In this document: piece after piece, positions 41,901 through 49,785 of the stretch
Layout: each line of letters starts with the position of its first letter
Numbering within the stretch: the stretch's first letter is position 1
Assembly: GCA_021773035.1 (NCBI GenBank)
Contig: JAJFKU010000001.1
Span: forward strand, 124,001 to 188,000
Reading direction: 5' to 3'
Source of the DNA: Woeseiaceae bacterium
Lineage (GTDB): Bacteria > Pseudomonadota > Gammaproteobacteria > Steroidobacterales > Woeseiaceae
DNA: 64,000 nucleotides
Position numbers and translations under genes: made by a program
The notes under the pieces: generated by a model
What the model was told of the DNA's origin: nothing
Seen by the model: the letters and a program-made list of their open reading frames with translations, nothing else
Database searches by the model: none

Positions 41901-42462
41901 GGAGGCGCTGACGGAGCTGGCGGATCGCAACGATAGCGGTGAGGCGCGTTATACGCTGGCAATCAATCTCTCAGGTACCTCGCTGAGCGAAGATCGTTTC
42001 CTCGAATTTGTTATCGATCAACTGAAAGAACAGGACCTGCCGGACGGAGCGATCTGCTTCGAGATCACAGAAACTGCGGCGATATCCAATCTCGCGAGAG
42101 TCGTATATTTCATGCAGACGCTAAAGCAACTCGGCTGCAAGTTTTCTCTGGACGATTTCGGCAGCGGGCTTTCCTCATTTACCTATCTGAAAAACCTGCC
42201 GGTCGATTACCTGAAGATCGACGGCCAGTTCATACGCAACGTCGTCCACGACAATGTCGACGAGAGCATGGTAAAAGCCATCAGCGAAGTGGGTCACGCG
42301 ATGGGTATTGAGACGATTGCCGAACGCGTGGAGACCAAACAGGTGCTGGACAAGCTCGGCTCATTGGGGATCGAGTTCGCTCAAGGTTACTATATTGCCC
42401 GGCCGGCATCCGTGCAGTCCTTTGAGCCGTGGGGCCAGAAGTCGGGACAACTTCTGGCGTAG
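38953..42462 (+). CDS. PAS/GAF-regulated diguanylate cyclase/phosphodiesterase (GGDEF-EAL)
   Basis: An 1169-residue cytoplasmic c-di-GMP enzyme. It has three or four PAS domains (about 55-175, 180-310, 475-600, 605-730), with a GAF domain (about 330-470) between the second and third. The GGDEF domain has the intact RLGGDEF active site (residues 815-819) and an I-site RSTD five residues before it. The EAL domain (about 930-1160) carries ELLLRM, NLSGTSLS, EITETAAI, SLDDFGSG, YLKIDGQF, ETIAERVE and AQGYYI. The cyclase motif is intact and all main EAL metal-binding positions are present, although EAL reads ELL. Dual function or one dominant activity cannot be decided from sequence. Confidence 0.93.
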   Translation: MKKDLRDKIRAATEASGISKPGFVDLLSLIDQHYDKMEATITQSVRTATHPTSAAPIEAIFDSVTEALLSVGADGVIRNCNRVCTRCFKLPKDHLVGTNISGLLSDAKDRSIGDFLETYMSNLDDTGIELVNGEVNAQRADGEHFVAEINASKLETVDGDIFVISLRDVTDRKETEIVLRENEERYRALVENAPEAIIVFDVDSNRFTDANDKACTLFNLSRARLLSVGPEAISPEKQPDGTPSFGVRRGFIDRALAGEHPIFEWMHQDSAGREIPCEVRFSRLPSDEQHLIRVSISDIAERKREEALSYAQNKVLEMIAGSTPHDRTLRAICRFVEKQGESFRAAIMLLDVKNQTLSVEQAPSLTEKFRLCLDFVDVRTDGLTCGSAVYHAQDRITSNLETDPNWEGSRKAAIEQGLKAVWSFIIQGAAGRVIGTLDVYIDESRAPTTDELDKLSGMTRLAGIAINRQQDEDKLRSSEARYRGLFENVVDGVYIASRDGDIITANPALVEMLGYESVEDLKSVGKTTVLYVNPIDRERVFARLEAQGVVKNFEYRLRCKDGSEIVVLENSRAILDDGKIVAHEGTITDITERKRAETRIFEEKERAEVTLQSIGDGVITTDADGQVDYINPVAQDLTGWDMRSARGVAVTDIMMIVNEHTRASVENPVIRCLKEGRIITLAENSVLITKSGDEVPIQDSAAPIRDRIGNIVGSVMVFHDVSKETRLFRQLSYQASHDSLTGLINRSEFENRLIAALEETRSNSEETHALLYVDLDQFKVVNDTFGHTAGDALLRQLSELIQQNIRSTDLLSRLGGDEFGILLERCSEERAIEVAENIRDCIEGHRFEWKDSFTSVRCSIGVVVVTSENADVAAVMSSADVACYSAKDMGRNQVHLYRDSDASLRHEEMKWVSRITNAVEEERFELYFQPIIGIGAENGNSRGHYELLLRMRDEKGELVGPDHFIPAAERYNLMSTLDRWVIKEALTELADRNDSGEARYTLAINLSGTSLSEDRFLEFVIDQLKEQDLPDGAICFEITETAAISNLARVVYFMQTLKQLGCKFSLDDFGSGLSSFTYLKNLPVDYLKIDGQFIRNVVHDNVDESMVKAISEVGHAMGIETIAERVETKQVLDKLGSLGIEFAQGYYIARPASVQSFEPWGQKSGQLLA

Positions 42463-42488
42463 CTCTGTGGATACGGTACACTGACCGT

Positions 42489-43313
42489 ATGTCCGGCGGC
42501 TTATCTACAGACAAGCACAGCAGTAACTCCCGACGACTTCTGTCCGCGGACGAACCCGGCCCGTTCAAAACCCTCAATCCGCTGGACGAACAGCCGATAC
42601 TGCTGGTTTGCGATCACGCGAGCCGGCGCTTCCCGAAGTCGCTGGGCGATATGGGTCTGGATCCATTTGCTCGGCGCTGCCATCTGGCGGTCGACATCGG
42701 AGCCGGTGCATTGACCGAAAGCCTGGCCGCAAGCCTGGGGGTAACGGCTGTGCTGGCGCAGTATTCGCGATTGGTGATGGACTGCAATCGGGAGCTACTG
42801 GATCCGGGGGCCTTTCTCGAATTCGGCGATGGCGTCGTTGTTCCGGGTAACCGCAATCTCCACCAGAGCGACAAAGACCTTCGTGCGGAGGTACTTTACT
42901 GGCCCTACCATAAGGCTATCGATCAACAGGTACAACGTCTCCGAAATATCGGCCCAGGTCCGGCTTTCATCGCCATACACAGCTTCACGCCGGTTATGAA
43001 TGGCGAGTCGCGACCGTGGCAGATGGGCGTTCTGTGGGACACCGATACGCGCCTGAAGGAGATATTTCTCGAAGGATTCAGCGCCGCAGGCTATCACGTC
43101 GGGGATAACGAGCCTTACTCCGGTAAGGCGCCACAGGACTTCACTATCGACCACCATGCGGAGGCGATCGGCTTACCGCATGTCGGCATTGAGATTCGTC
43201 AGGACCTGATCGACGACGCCGCCGGTGTAGCGGAGGTCGCTGCATTGATGCACCAGATTATCGCTTCGATACCGAAACGTATCGAGGTCAATCAGCAACG
43301 AGACACTGCCTGA
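42489..43313 (+). CDS. N-formylglutamate amidohydrolase-family protein
   Basis: A 274-residue protein, ATG MSGGLSTDKHSS. It carries LLVCDHASRRFP (metal-binding 'DH.s...P'), HLAVDIGAGALTESLA, DCNRELLDPGAF, YHKAID and the C-terminal HHAEAIGLPHVGIEIRQDLI. This is the FGase family pattern, to which HutG-type N-formylglutamate deformylases belong. No hut genes are nearby, so a role in histidine degradation is not supported; members next to YbdK-like ligases probably act on other N-acyl amino acids. The gene starts 27 bp after the c-di-GMP enzyme and is followed by the YbdK-like gene at 37 bp. Confidence 0.88.
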   Translation: MSGGLSTDKHSSNSRRLLSADEPGPFKTLNPLDEQPILLVCDHASRRFPKSLGDMGLDPFARRCHLAVDIGAGALTESLAASLGVTAVLAQYSRLVMDCNRELLDPGAFLEFGDGVVVPGNRNLHQSDKDLRAEVLYWPYHKAIDQQVQRLRNIGPGPAFIAIHSFTPVMNGESRPWQMGVLWDTDTRLKEIFLEGFSAAGYHVGDNEPYSGKAPQDFTIDHHAEAIGLPHVGIEIRQDLIDDAAGVAEVAALMHQIIASIPKRIEVNQQRDTA

Positions 43314-43349
43314 ATCAGGGTAGAAAATAAAAACAACGGGGGGCAGGGG

Positions 43350-44492
43350 ATGAAGAGGAACGATCCGGCTTTCACGATAGGCGTCGAAGAAGAGTATCTG
43401 CTTGTCGACAAGCAGACGCGCGCACTGGTGGTTGACCAGCCGCCGTCGCTGATGGCAGAAGCGGAAGAGAAGTGCGGTCCGCAGGTAACGTCGGAATTGC
43501 TGCGTTCGCAGATCGAGATCGGTACTAAAGTCTGCAACAACGTGCAGGAAGTGAGAGAAGATCTCTGTCGTCTGCGCAGCAATATTATCGCTGTCGCAGA
43601 CACTCACGGCCTGGCGCCTATCGCTGCGTCCACGCATCCGTTCTCGAGCTGGACCGAGCAAAAACACACGGCCAAGGATCGCTATGAAGAGCTGACCCAC
43701 GAAATGCAGGGTGCAGCGCGACGTCTGGTGATCTGCGGCATGCATGTTCATGTTGGTATCGCCGATGATGAATTGCGAATCGACCTGATGAACCAGATGT
43801 CGTATTTCCTGCCGCATCTGCTGGCGTTATCGTGTTCCTCCCCGTTCTGGAATGGTAGAGATACTGGCTTAAAAAGTTACCGGCTGACGATATTCGATGC
43901 CCTGCCGCGTACCGGCTTACCCGAGCGCTTCGCGAGTTGGGCTGAGTATCAACGGCACATAAACATCCTGATGGATGCGGGCTTGATCGAAGATTCGACA
44001 CGCATGTGGTGGGACCTTCGACCCAGTGCCCGGTTTCCAACCCTGGAAACACGCATCATGGACGTTTGCACACGTCTTGAAGACACGCTCGCGCTGACGT
44101 CCTTGTTGGCCTGTATCATGCGCATGATGTATCGCCTGCGTACGCGCAACCAGCGTTGGCGGATTTACACGCCGATGCTGATCCGTGAAAACCGCTGGCG
44201 TGCGATGCGCTATAGCTTCGATGAAGGCATGATTGATCTCGCCAAAGGAGTGGTCGTCCCGTTCGAAGATCTGATCGAGGAAATACTGGAGCTTGTCGCC
44301 GAGGATGCGAAGGCGCTGGATTGTGAGAGTGAATTGTCGGGCGTGCGGAACATTCTTTCCCGGGGCACCAGTGCGCATCGCCAGCTGAAGGAGTATGAGT
44401 TGGAGCGGGCGGCCGGAGCGAGCGTCGAAGACAGCCTCAAAGCGGTTGTCGATACCTTGATCGAAGATACCGCGGAAGGCCTGAAACTGTGA
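43350..44492 (+). CDS. ybdK: Carboxylate-amine ligase, YbdK type (GCS2 family)
   Basis: A 380-residue glutamate-cysteine ligase family 2 protein. The N-terminal TIGVEEEYLLVDKQTR gives the E-x-E nucleotide/metal motif. ELLRSQIEIGTKVC, HVHVGIAD and WWDLRPSARFPTLETRIMD also match the family. ATG is preceded by GGGGGGCAGGGG. E. coli YbdK has weak glutamate-cysteine ligase activity, but its physiological role is unclear; the substrate of this protein is unknown. Coupling with the N-formylglutamate-amidohydrolase-like gene suggests one small amide-metabolism operon. Confidence 0.92.
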   Translation: MKRNDPAFTIGVEEEYLLVDKQTRALVVDQPPSLMAEAEEKCGPQVTSELLRSQIEIGTKVCNNVQEVREDLCRLRSNIIAVADTHGLAPIAASTHPFSSWTEQKHTAKDRYEELTHEMQGAARRLVICGMHVHVGIADDELRIDLMNQMSYFLPHLLALSCSSPFWNGRDTGLKSYRLTIFDALPRTGLPERFASWAEYQRHINILMDAGLIEDSTRMWWDLRPSARFPTLETRIMDVCTRLEDTLALTSLLACIMRMMYRLRTRNQRWRIYTPMLIRENRWRAMRYSFDEGMIDLAKGVVVPFEDLIEEILELVAEDAKALDCESELSGVRNILSRGTSAHRQLKEYELERAAGASVEDSLKAVVDTLIEDTAEGLKL

Positions 44493-44567
44493 CATCGTGC
44501 GCTCTTCGGAGCGAAGAATGCGGCGTAGGTCGCATTATGTAGTGCCAGACCCCGATAGCATTGTCAT

Positions 44568-46484
44568 ATGTCAATGCTGGACCCGATCATAACGCCATTT
44601 CTGGCGGTAGCGTCTGTCGCCTATGCGCTTCTGGCAGTGCGTATGTCGCGCTCGGCTCCACAGCATTCAAACAACCTGATCAGTTTCTTCTTGTTCCTGG
44701 TCGCGGGAATGCTGGCGGGGTCCGCTTTTTCCTACGGTGCGACGGATGCCGGCATTTATGGTCTCGGCCGGGTCCTGAGCTTTTTCTCAGCCGGGTTCGT
44801 GCCGGTCGTTTTCTATTCTATCTATCGGGAATACACGGTTGGTCCGCCTAATGCTTTGACAATCGTGATGCTGAGCATTATTCCGGTAGCGACCACTGTG
44901 CTGGCGCTGACGAATTCGATGCACAACATCATCTGGATAGCGAACGAAACGCCGACGGGACTCGTCGCGAGCAACGTTACTGACCACTACTGGTTCAACC
45001 GAGTTTACGCACCTTATGCCTACGGTCTGTTTGCTTATTCAGCGCTCGCACTACTCAGTCGCTTACCCAGCATTGCTCCCGCTCACCGCCGGGTGATTGG
45101 CTTACTGCTGATATGTGCGGTGCTTCCTTACTCGATTAGCATCGCCAACATATTCCTGGGTGTCGGACCACCGCAGTTTCCGTTCACTGCAACGACCCTT
45201 GGCCTGGTGCTGCCGTTCTTCGCATACGCAAGCCTGAAGCTGCGAGTACACGAATTCAGCCCGGTGGCCTACCAGACATTGTTCGATCATGTCCGCGACC
45301 CAATCTTTGTTGTCGACAACGAGCAGTGCATCATCTGCGCGAACAAGGCCGCTCAGCAACTTCTTGAAGGCGATGAGAGCGAACTCGTGGGCCGCAAACT
45401 GTGGGAGGACTTTCCTGCTGCACGAACGATCCTCGAGCAGGCCAAGGAGCTGGACCTTACGCAGACACTGAAGATGGATAGCAACAATATCTATGAGGTC
45501 AGCGTCGGTCCGCTAAGCGGTCCGAAAGGGCAAAACCTCGGCATGGTTGTCGTCTGTCGCGACGTCACTGAACGCCGTACCGCGTTGAGCCAACTGGCAG
45601 ATTCGGAACACCTGATAAGGACACTGATAGAAACATCGTCGAATGGTATTTTGCGATTTGCCCGTGATGAAGACGATTCTGAGCTGAGGTTTCGCTGCGT
45701 GTTTGCGAACCGCGCGGCGGAGTCGTTCGCTGGGGAGGAGCTTGAAACCCTGGTCGGAATGCCGCTGGAACAACTGCAACACCTGGACCCTGAAAAGTTA
45801 CTGCAGCACTTCGGCGGGGAAACGCGGGCGACTTCGCAGGTCAGCTTCGAGGTGGCGGCCGCCGGACGCGGGGATAACTGGTTGAGGATAGTGGGCGAGC
45901 CTGTTGGCGAAGATTTTTCCGTCACACTCGTCGATATCACGCAGCGCAAACGTCACGAGGACAAAATGCTCGCCGATGCGTTGCGCGATCCGCTGACCGG
46001 GGTGCTCAATCGTCGTGGTTTCGAAAAGGAAGGAGCGTCGGTCATACGTCGCAGCAGCCTTGGTGCTGTGCTGTACCTCGATCTGAACCACTTCAAGTCA
46101 ATCAACGATCGATTCGGCCACCAGGCTGGCGACGCACTGCTGAAGGCATTCGGGCATCGCCTTGAGTTCTGTCTGCGACCGGAGGATATCCTGGGTCGGC
46201 TGGGCGGTGATGAATTCGCCATCGTATTACCCGGGGTCAACGTCGACGACGTCAGGCACATCGCCGAGCGACTCGTGCAGACGGCATCGGAGGCTTACAT
46301 CATCCAGGGGCAGGAAATTAAGTGCACGGCCAGTGTCGGGATTGCGCTGATGCCGAAGCATGGCGAGGAGCTCTGGCATCTCCTTAGCGTCGCTGACGCG
46401 GCTATGTACGACGTCAAGAAGATCACCGAAGAAGAAGCGGCCAATGATCGCGCCGCTTATGTCGAAGCCGCTACGGCCACCTAG
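44568..46484 (+). CDS. 7TM-PAS-GGDEF diguanylate cyclase
   Basis: A 638-residue membrane protein. Seven hydrophobic segments in residues 5-225 resemble the histidine-kinase N-terminal 7TM sensor region. One PAS domain (about 235-340, with FDHVRDPIFVVDNEQC) and a second, shorter PAS-like region (about 348-465) follow. A C-terminal GGDEF domain (about 475-625) begins DPLTGVLNRRGF and has the intact active site GRLGGDEFAIV. The RPED motif five residues before it is an allosteric I-site. It should make c-di-GMP in response to a membrane signal. It starts 75 bp after the ybdK-like gene and may be independent. Confidence 0.92.
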   Translation: MSMLDPIITPFLAVASVAYALLAVRMSRSAPQHSNNLISFFLFLVAGMLAGSAFSYGATDAGIYGLGRVLSFFSAGFVPVVFYSIYREYTVGPPNALTIVMLSIIPVATTVLALTNSMHNIIWIANETPTGLVASNVTDHYWFNRVYAPYAYGLFAYSALALLSRLPSIAPAHRRVIGLLLICAVLPYSISIANIFLGVGPPQFPFTATTLGLVLPFFAYASLKLRVHEFSPVAYQTLFDHVRDPIFVVDNEQCIICANKAAQQLLEGDESELVGRKLWEDFPAARTILEQAKELDLTQTLKMDSNNIYEVSVGPLSGPKGQNLGMVVVCRDVTERRTALSQLADSEHLIRTLIETSSNGILRFARDEDDSELRFRCVFANRAAESFAGEELETLVGMPLEQLQHLDPEKLLQHFGGETRATSQVSFEVAAAGRGDNWLRIVGEPVGEDFSVTLVDITQRKRHEDKMLADALRDPLTGVLNRRGFEKEGASVIRRSSLGAVLYLDLNHFKSINDRFGHQAGDALLKAFGHRLEFCLRPEDILGRLGGDEFAIVLPGVNVDDVRHIAERLVQTASEAYIIQGQEIKCTASVGIALMPKHGEELWHLLSVADAAMYDVKKITEEEAANDRAAYVEAATAT

Positions 46485-46504
46485 CCACAGCGGCCTGAAG
46501 CTGC

Positions 46505-47869
46505 CTACGGGTTATTCGGCAAAAAACCGACTGTGAATACCGCAGGATCGGCGCTATCGAAAATTACACCGCCGAGCACATCGCCGTAGGCCACATCGAG
46601 TGCAATCGGCCCCGCGAGGATGTTGATGTCGGTCGTGCCGGCTTCCGTGATGTAAAGCTCGAAGTTGCCCTCAATGAGGGCTATCACCGGCGATACGGCC
46701 CCCCTGCCGAGGTCGTTCAGTGCCGTAAACGAGTCTTCGACAGCCGTCCCGGGCGTCACTATGTAGAGATCGACAGCGCTGAGGCTAACGGCCGCGTTAA
46801 AGAGCTGTAGCTTCGCCTGTGTATCGACAGGTCGCCGGTCGGGCACGTAGTTGCTAAGTATCTGCGCGTCGGCAGCGCCATAGGCGACGCTGCGGCCGCG
46901 AATGCCAGCGAAGAAGTTCACCGTGTCTTCGACCAGCAGCGGTGACAAACTATCGGACGGCGTGACGTAGAACGTATTGACTCCCGGTGCCAGGTTCAGT
47001 TCCGCCGACACATCCGTATATGCCAGGTCATCGACGATCTGTGATGTCAGCATCTCGTCATCGTAAACATCGACGGTATTAAGGGCGATAGATCCGTTGA
47101 CGAATTCCGTGGTTGAGGGATAGTTGATATCCGCCAATGTCAGTGCGGTCCCGCCGGCGCCTGTAGTGAAGGCGCGTGCGACTATCGGCGCGAAGGTATT
47201 GGCGTCGCCGTCGAAACTCGTAATAAGGTATTGCACCGCGGCCGTGTAAGTCATCGTGTCTGACTGAAACAGAATGTTGCCGGGATCGCCGCTGGCTGTG
47301 ATGGTCAGGACGAAATCGCCTGCTGTGTAGTCGACCGACGTCAGCACGTCACCGAAAGAGAGTGTGCCCACGGCTTCTCCCAGAACGGGCGCGACGCCGG
47401 GTGCTGCAAAATAATAATCGGCGTTGCCGAGAGAGTCGGACGTATGCGCAAATCGCGTTTCGAACACGGTTGCCGAGGCATCAAAGCTGCGAGTGGTGGT
47501 TTCCCAGGTGAGTACGCTTGGGTTGTCCAGCGTGCCGGTCAGCAGCAGGATGTAGTCCATATCCTTAACCACATCGAGGTTCTGCGATGCAATTCGCCGA
47601 TTTTCCGCCTCGCCGAGAAAGCGCACTTCAAAATTGAACGTGTAGTTCAGATCGTCGTAGCTGGAGGTGGTGCCCAGCGGCGTAATCTGACGATAGTCCA
47701 CTGCACCAATGCTGCGTTCCTCGATCAGGAATGAAACGGAAGGAGCAGAGCTGATGCCGTTGACTGCTCGAATGTTCCCCTTACCGCTTACCGTCGGCAG
47801 GCTTGAGTCGCCGCAGGCACTTAGCAGCAGCACGAATGCCAGTAATGGCAGGAAGCTTGTTTGTCTCAT
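46505..47869 (-). CDS. Lipoprotein with DUF4397-like repeats
   Basis: A 454-residue lipoprotein; ATG MRQTSFLPLLAF follows 24 unlikely in-frame codons. The lipobox is LLLSACGDSS. It has two related beta-rich regions: the first at about residues 30-250, starting GKGNIRAVNGISSAPSVSFL, and the second at about 260-450, with LQLFNAAVSLSAVDLYIVTP and FELYITEAGTTDI. These match the DUF4397 pattern of 'R..n...a..vdvyv....' repeats. Function is unknown; surface or periplasmic location is expected. It starts 9 bp past the aldehyde dehydrogenase stop, so the two minus-strand genes could be co-transcribed. Confidence 0.8.
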   Translation of the reverse strand: MRQTSFLPLLAFVLLLSACGDSSLPTVSGKGNIRAVNGISSAPSVSFLIEERSIGAVDYRQITPLGTTSSYDDLNYTFNFEVRFLGEAENRRIASQNLDVVKDMDYILLLTGTLDNPSVLTWETTTRSFDASATVFETRFAHTSDSLGNADYYFAAPGVAPVLGEAVGTLSFGDVLTSVDYTAGDFVLTITASGDPGNILFQSDTMTYTAAVQYLITSFDGDANTFAPIVARAFTTGAGGTALTLADINYPSTTEFVNGSIALNTVDVYDDEMLTSQIVDDLAYTDVSAELNLAPGVNTFYVTPSDSLSPLLVEDTVNFFAGIRGRSVAYGAADAQILSNYVPDRRPVDTQAKLQLFNAAVSLSAVDLYIVTPGTAVEDSFTALNDLGRGAVSPVIALIEGNFELYITEAGTTDINILAGPIALDVAYGDVLGGVIFDSADPAVFTVGFLPNNP

Positions 47870-47877
47870 CGAATCAT

Positions 47878-49305
47878 TCACTCTTCGTAGCCGTAAACCG
47901 ACTTCACTTCTAAGAATTCGTCGATACCGTGCGCGCCCCACTCACGACCGTTACCGGACTGCTTAAAACCACCAAACGGAGCCAATGCTTCGAGATCCGC
48001 ACCATTGATATGTACCATGCCCGTTCGCATTCGTGCCGCGACCCGGCGGGCTCGCTGGATATCACCCGAGGATACGTAACCCGACAATCCGTAGGGCGTG
48101 TCGTTGGCAATGCGAATGGCATCGTCCTCGTCGTCGTAGGGAAGGATTGACAGCACCGGTCCGAATATCTCTTCACGGGCAATCGTCATACTGTTACTGA
48201 CATCGGCGAACACCGTTGGTTTCACATAGTAGCCGGTGTCCAGACCGTCAGGGCGCCCGGTGCCGCCCGCGGCCAGAGTCGCACCTTCATCGATACCTTT
48301 TTGGATCAGCCCCTGAATCTTGTTCCATTGTGTCTCGGAGACCACCGGGCCAACCCGGCTGCCTTTTTCCCTCGGGTTGCCGACGGCCGTCGCTGCGGCG
48401 ACTTTAGCGGCAATCGCCGCGGCCGCATCCATCTTGTCCCTGGGTACGAGCATCCGTGATGGCGCGTCGCAGGATTGCCCGGTATTTTCGAACATCGCGG
48501 CCGCGCCGTCCGTTACCGCCTGCTCCAGGTCGGCGTCGTCCAGGATTATGTTAGCCGACTTGCCGCCCAGTTCCTGGGCGACGCGCTTGACGCTTGGCGC
48601 CGCATTCTGTGCAACCAGTACGCCGGCGCGGGTCGAGCCCGTGAACGACATCATGGCAACGTCGGGGTGCTGACTTAATGCAGTACCGACGCCGGGGCCG
48701 TCGCCATTGATGAGATTAAAGACACCGGCGGGTACTCCGGCTTCATCGAGAACTTCGGCAAAAATAATGGCATCGAAAGGGGCTATTTCGCTGGGCTTCA
48801 AGATCATCGTGCAGCCGGCAGCGATGGCGGGCGCAACCTTGACGGCAATCTGGTTCATCGGCCAGTTCCAGGGCGTGATCAGACCACAGACACCGATCGC
48901 CTCCTTGACGATCATCGTCGAGCCGATCTTCTCCTCGAAAGCGTAATCTCTGAGCGCCTTCAAAGCCGCGCCAATGTGTTGTGTTCCACTCGCGGCCTGG
49001 GCGTATTTGGCGAGGCCCCAGGGTGCTCCCATCTCGTCCATGATGGCTTCGGCAACTTCGTCCGAGCGCCGTTTGTAGACTTCCAGTATCATTTCCAGCA
49101 GGTCAATGCGTTGTTTGCGGCTGCTGACCGAGAATGTTGTGAACGCACGGGTCGCCGCCGCCACCGCTACATCGACGTCCGCTGCCGAACCGATACTGAT
49201 GCGGCCGTACACGGTTTCGGTCGCCGGGTTGACGACGTCCATCGTGCGCGCCTCGACCGGATCAACCCATTGGCCGTCGATATAGAATTGAAGTTTCTCG
49301 AGCAT
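47878..49305 (-). CDS. NAD(P)-dependent aldehyde dehydrogenase
   Basis: A 475-residue ALDH-superfamily enzyme, ATG MLEKLQFYIDGQW preceded by GAGGAGGA. It has nucleotide-binding PWNWPMNQIAVKVAPA and KPSEIAP, SFTGSTRAG, the general base Glu in AQELGGKSANI, and the catalytic Cys in NTGQSCDAPSRM. Conserved EEIFGPVLS and PFGGFKQSGNGRE follow. Length is normal for the family. It oxidises an aldehyde to the acid; the substrate is unknown. It lies between the DUF4397 lipoprotein gene and the small AraC-type gene. Confidence 0.95.
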   Translation of the reverse strand: MLEKLQFYIDGQWVDPVEARTMDVVNPATETVYGRISIGSAADVDVAVAAATRAFTTFSVSSRKQRIDLLEMILEVYKRRSDEVAEAIMDEMGAPWGLAKYAQAASGTQHIGAALKALRDYAFEEKIGSTMIVKEAIGVCGLITPWNWPMNQIAVKVAPAIAAGCTMILKPSEIAPFDAIIFAEVLDEAGVPAGVFNLINGDGPGVGTALSQHPDVAMMSFTGSTRAGVLVAQNAAPSVKRVAQELGGKSANIILDDADLEQAVTDGAAAMFENTGQSCDAPSRMLVPRDKMDAAAAIAAKVAAATAVGNPREKGSRVGPVVSETQWNKIQGLIQKGIDEGATLAAGGTGRPDGLDTGYYVKPTVFADVSNSMTIAREEIFGPVLSILPYDDEDDAIRIANDTPYGLSGYVSSGDIQRARRVAARMRTGMVHINGADLEALAPFGGFKQSGNGREWGAHGIDEFLEVKSVYGYEE

Positions 49306-49359
49306 TTCCGTCCTCCTCAAACGAGCCGCGCATGATAACGCAAATTTGGGCTCTGAGGC

Positions 49360-49743
49360 TTAAGACAGCGTCAGGAAGCGCTGTCGATACTCCGCGGGCG
49401 GCATGTCGTACCAGGATTTGAAGGCGGTCGTGAAGGTGCTGATATTCGAGTAGCCGAGCAACATCGCAATTTCCAGCGATTTCAGCCGTCCGTCGCTCAG
49501 ATAGTTGACCGCGAGCACCGCGCGAACTTCTTGTAACACCTTCTGGAAACTGGTTTTTTCGGCCTTGAGGCGGCGCTGCAGCGTACGGCGACTGAGCTTC
49601 AAAGCCCTGCAGGCGGCATCGGCGTTGGCTTCGCCACACGCCATGAGGTCGGCAAGCTTGCGTTTTAGCTCGCCTGCGATATCGTCCTGCTTGTAGAGCG
49701 ACCTGAGATATCTCTCAGCTTGGTCTGTTAGTTGCCGGTACAT
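49360..49743 (-). CDS. Stand-alone AraC-type HTH protein
   Basis: A 127-residue protein, ATG MYRQLTDQAERYL. It consists essentially of an AraC C-terminal DNA-binding domain: two helix-turn-helices (ACRALKLSRRTLQRRLKAE and IAMLLGYSNISTFTTAFKSW) and the PAEYRQRF signature. The ~200-residue effector domain typical of AraC regulators is missing. There is no room upstream, since the divergent FadB-like gene begins 43 bp away. It may be a truncated paralogue or a minimal regulator. Likely targets are the divergent beta-oxidation gene at 49786 and the aldehyde dehydrogenase (inference). Confidence 0.8.
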   Translation of the reverse strand: MYRQLTDQAERYLRSLYKQDDIAGELKRKLADLMACGEANADAACRALKLSRRTLQRRLKAEKTSFQKVLQEVRAVLAVNYLSDGRLKSLEIAMLLGYSNISTFTTAFKSWYDMPPAEYRQRFLTLS

Positions 49744-49785
49744 CCGAGCATTATACCCCACGCAGTCGGAAAATAAGGAAGCAAG

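Noticed and set aside
38953..42462. Degenerate, inactive EAL domain because the motif reads ELL
   Set aside because: ELL is a common functional variant, and the other metal-binding and catalytic positions (N, E, DD, K, E, Q) are all present.
44516..44537. Hairpin AATGCG...CGCATT between the YbdK-like and 7TM-GGDEF genes as a terminator
   Set aside because: A 6-bp stem with an 8-nt-plus loop and no T tract is not sufficient support.
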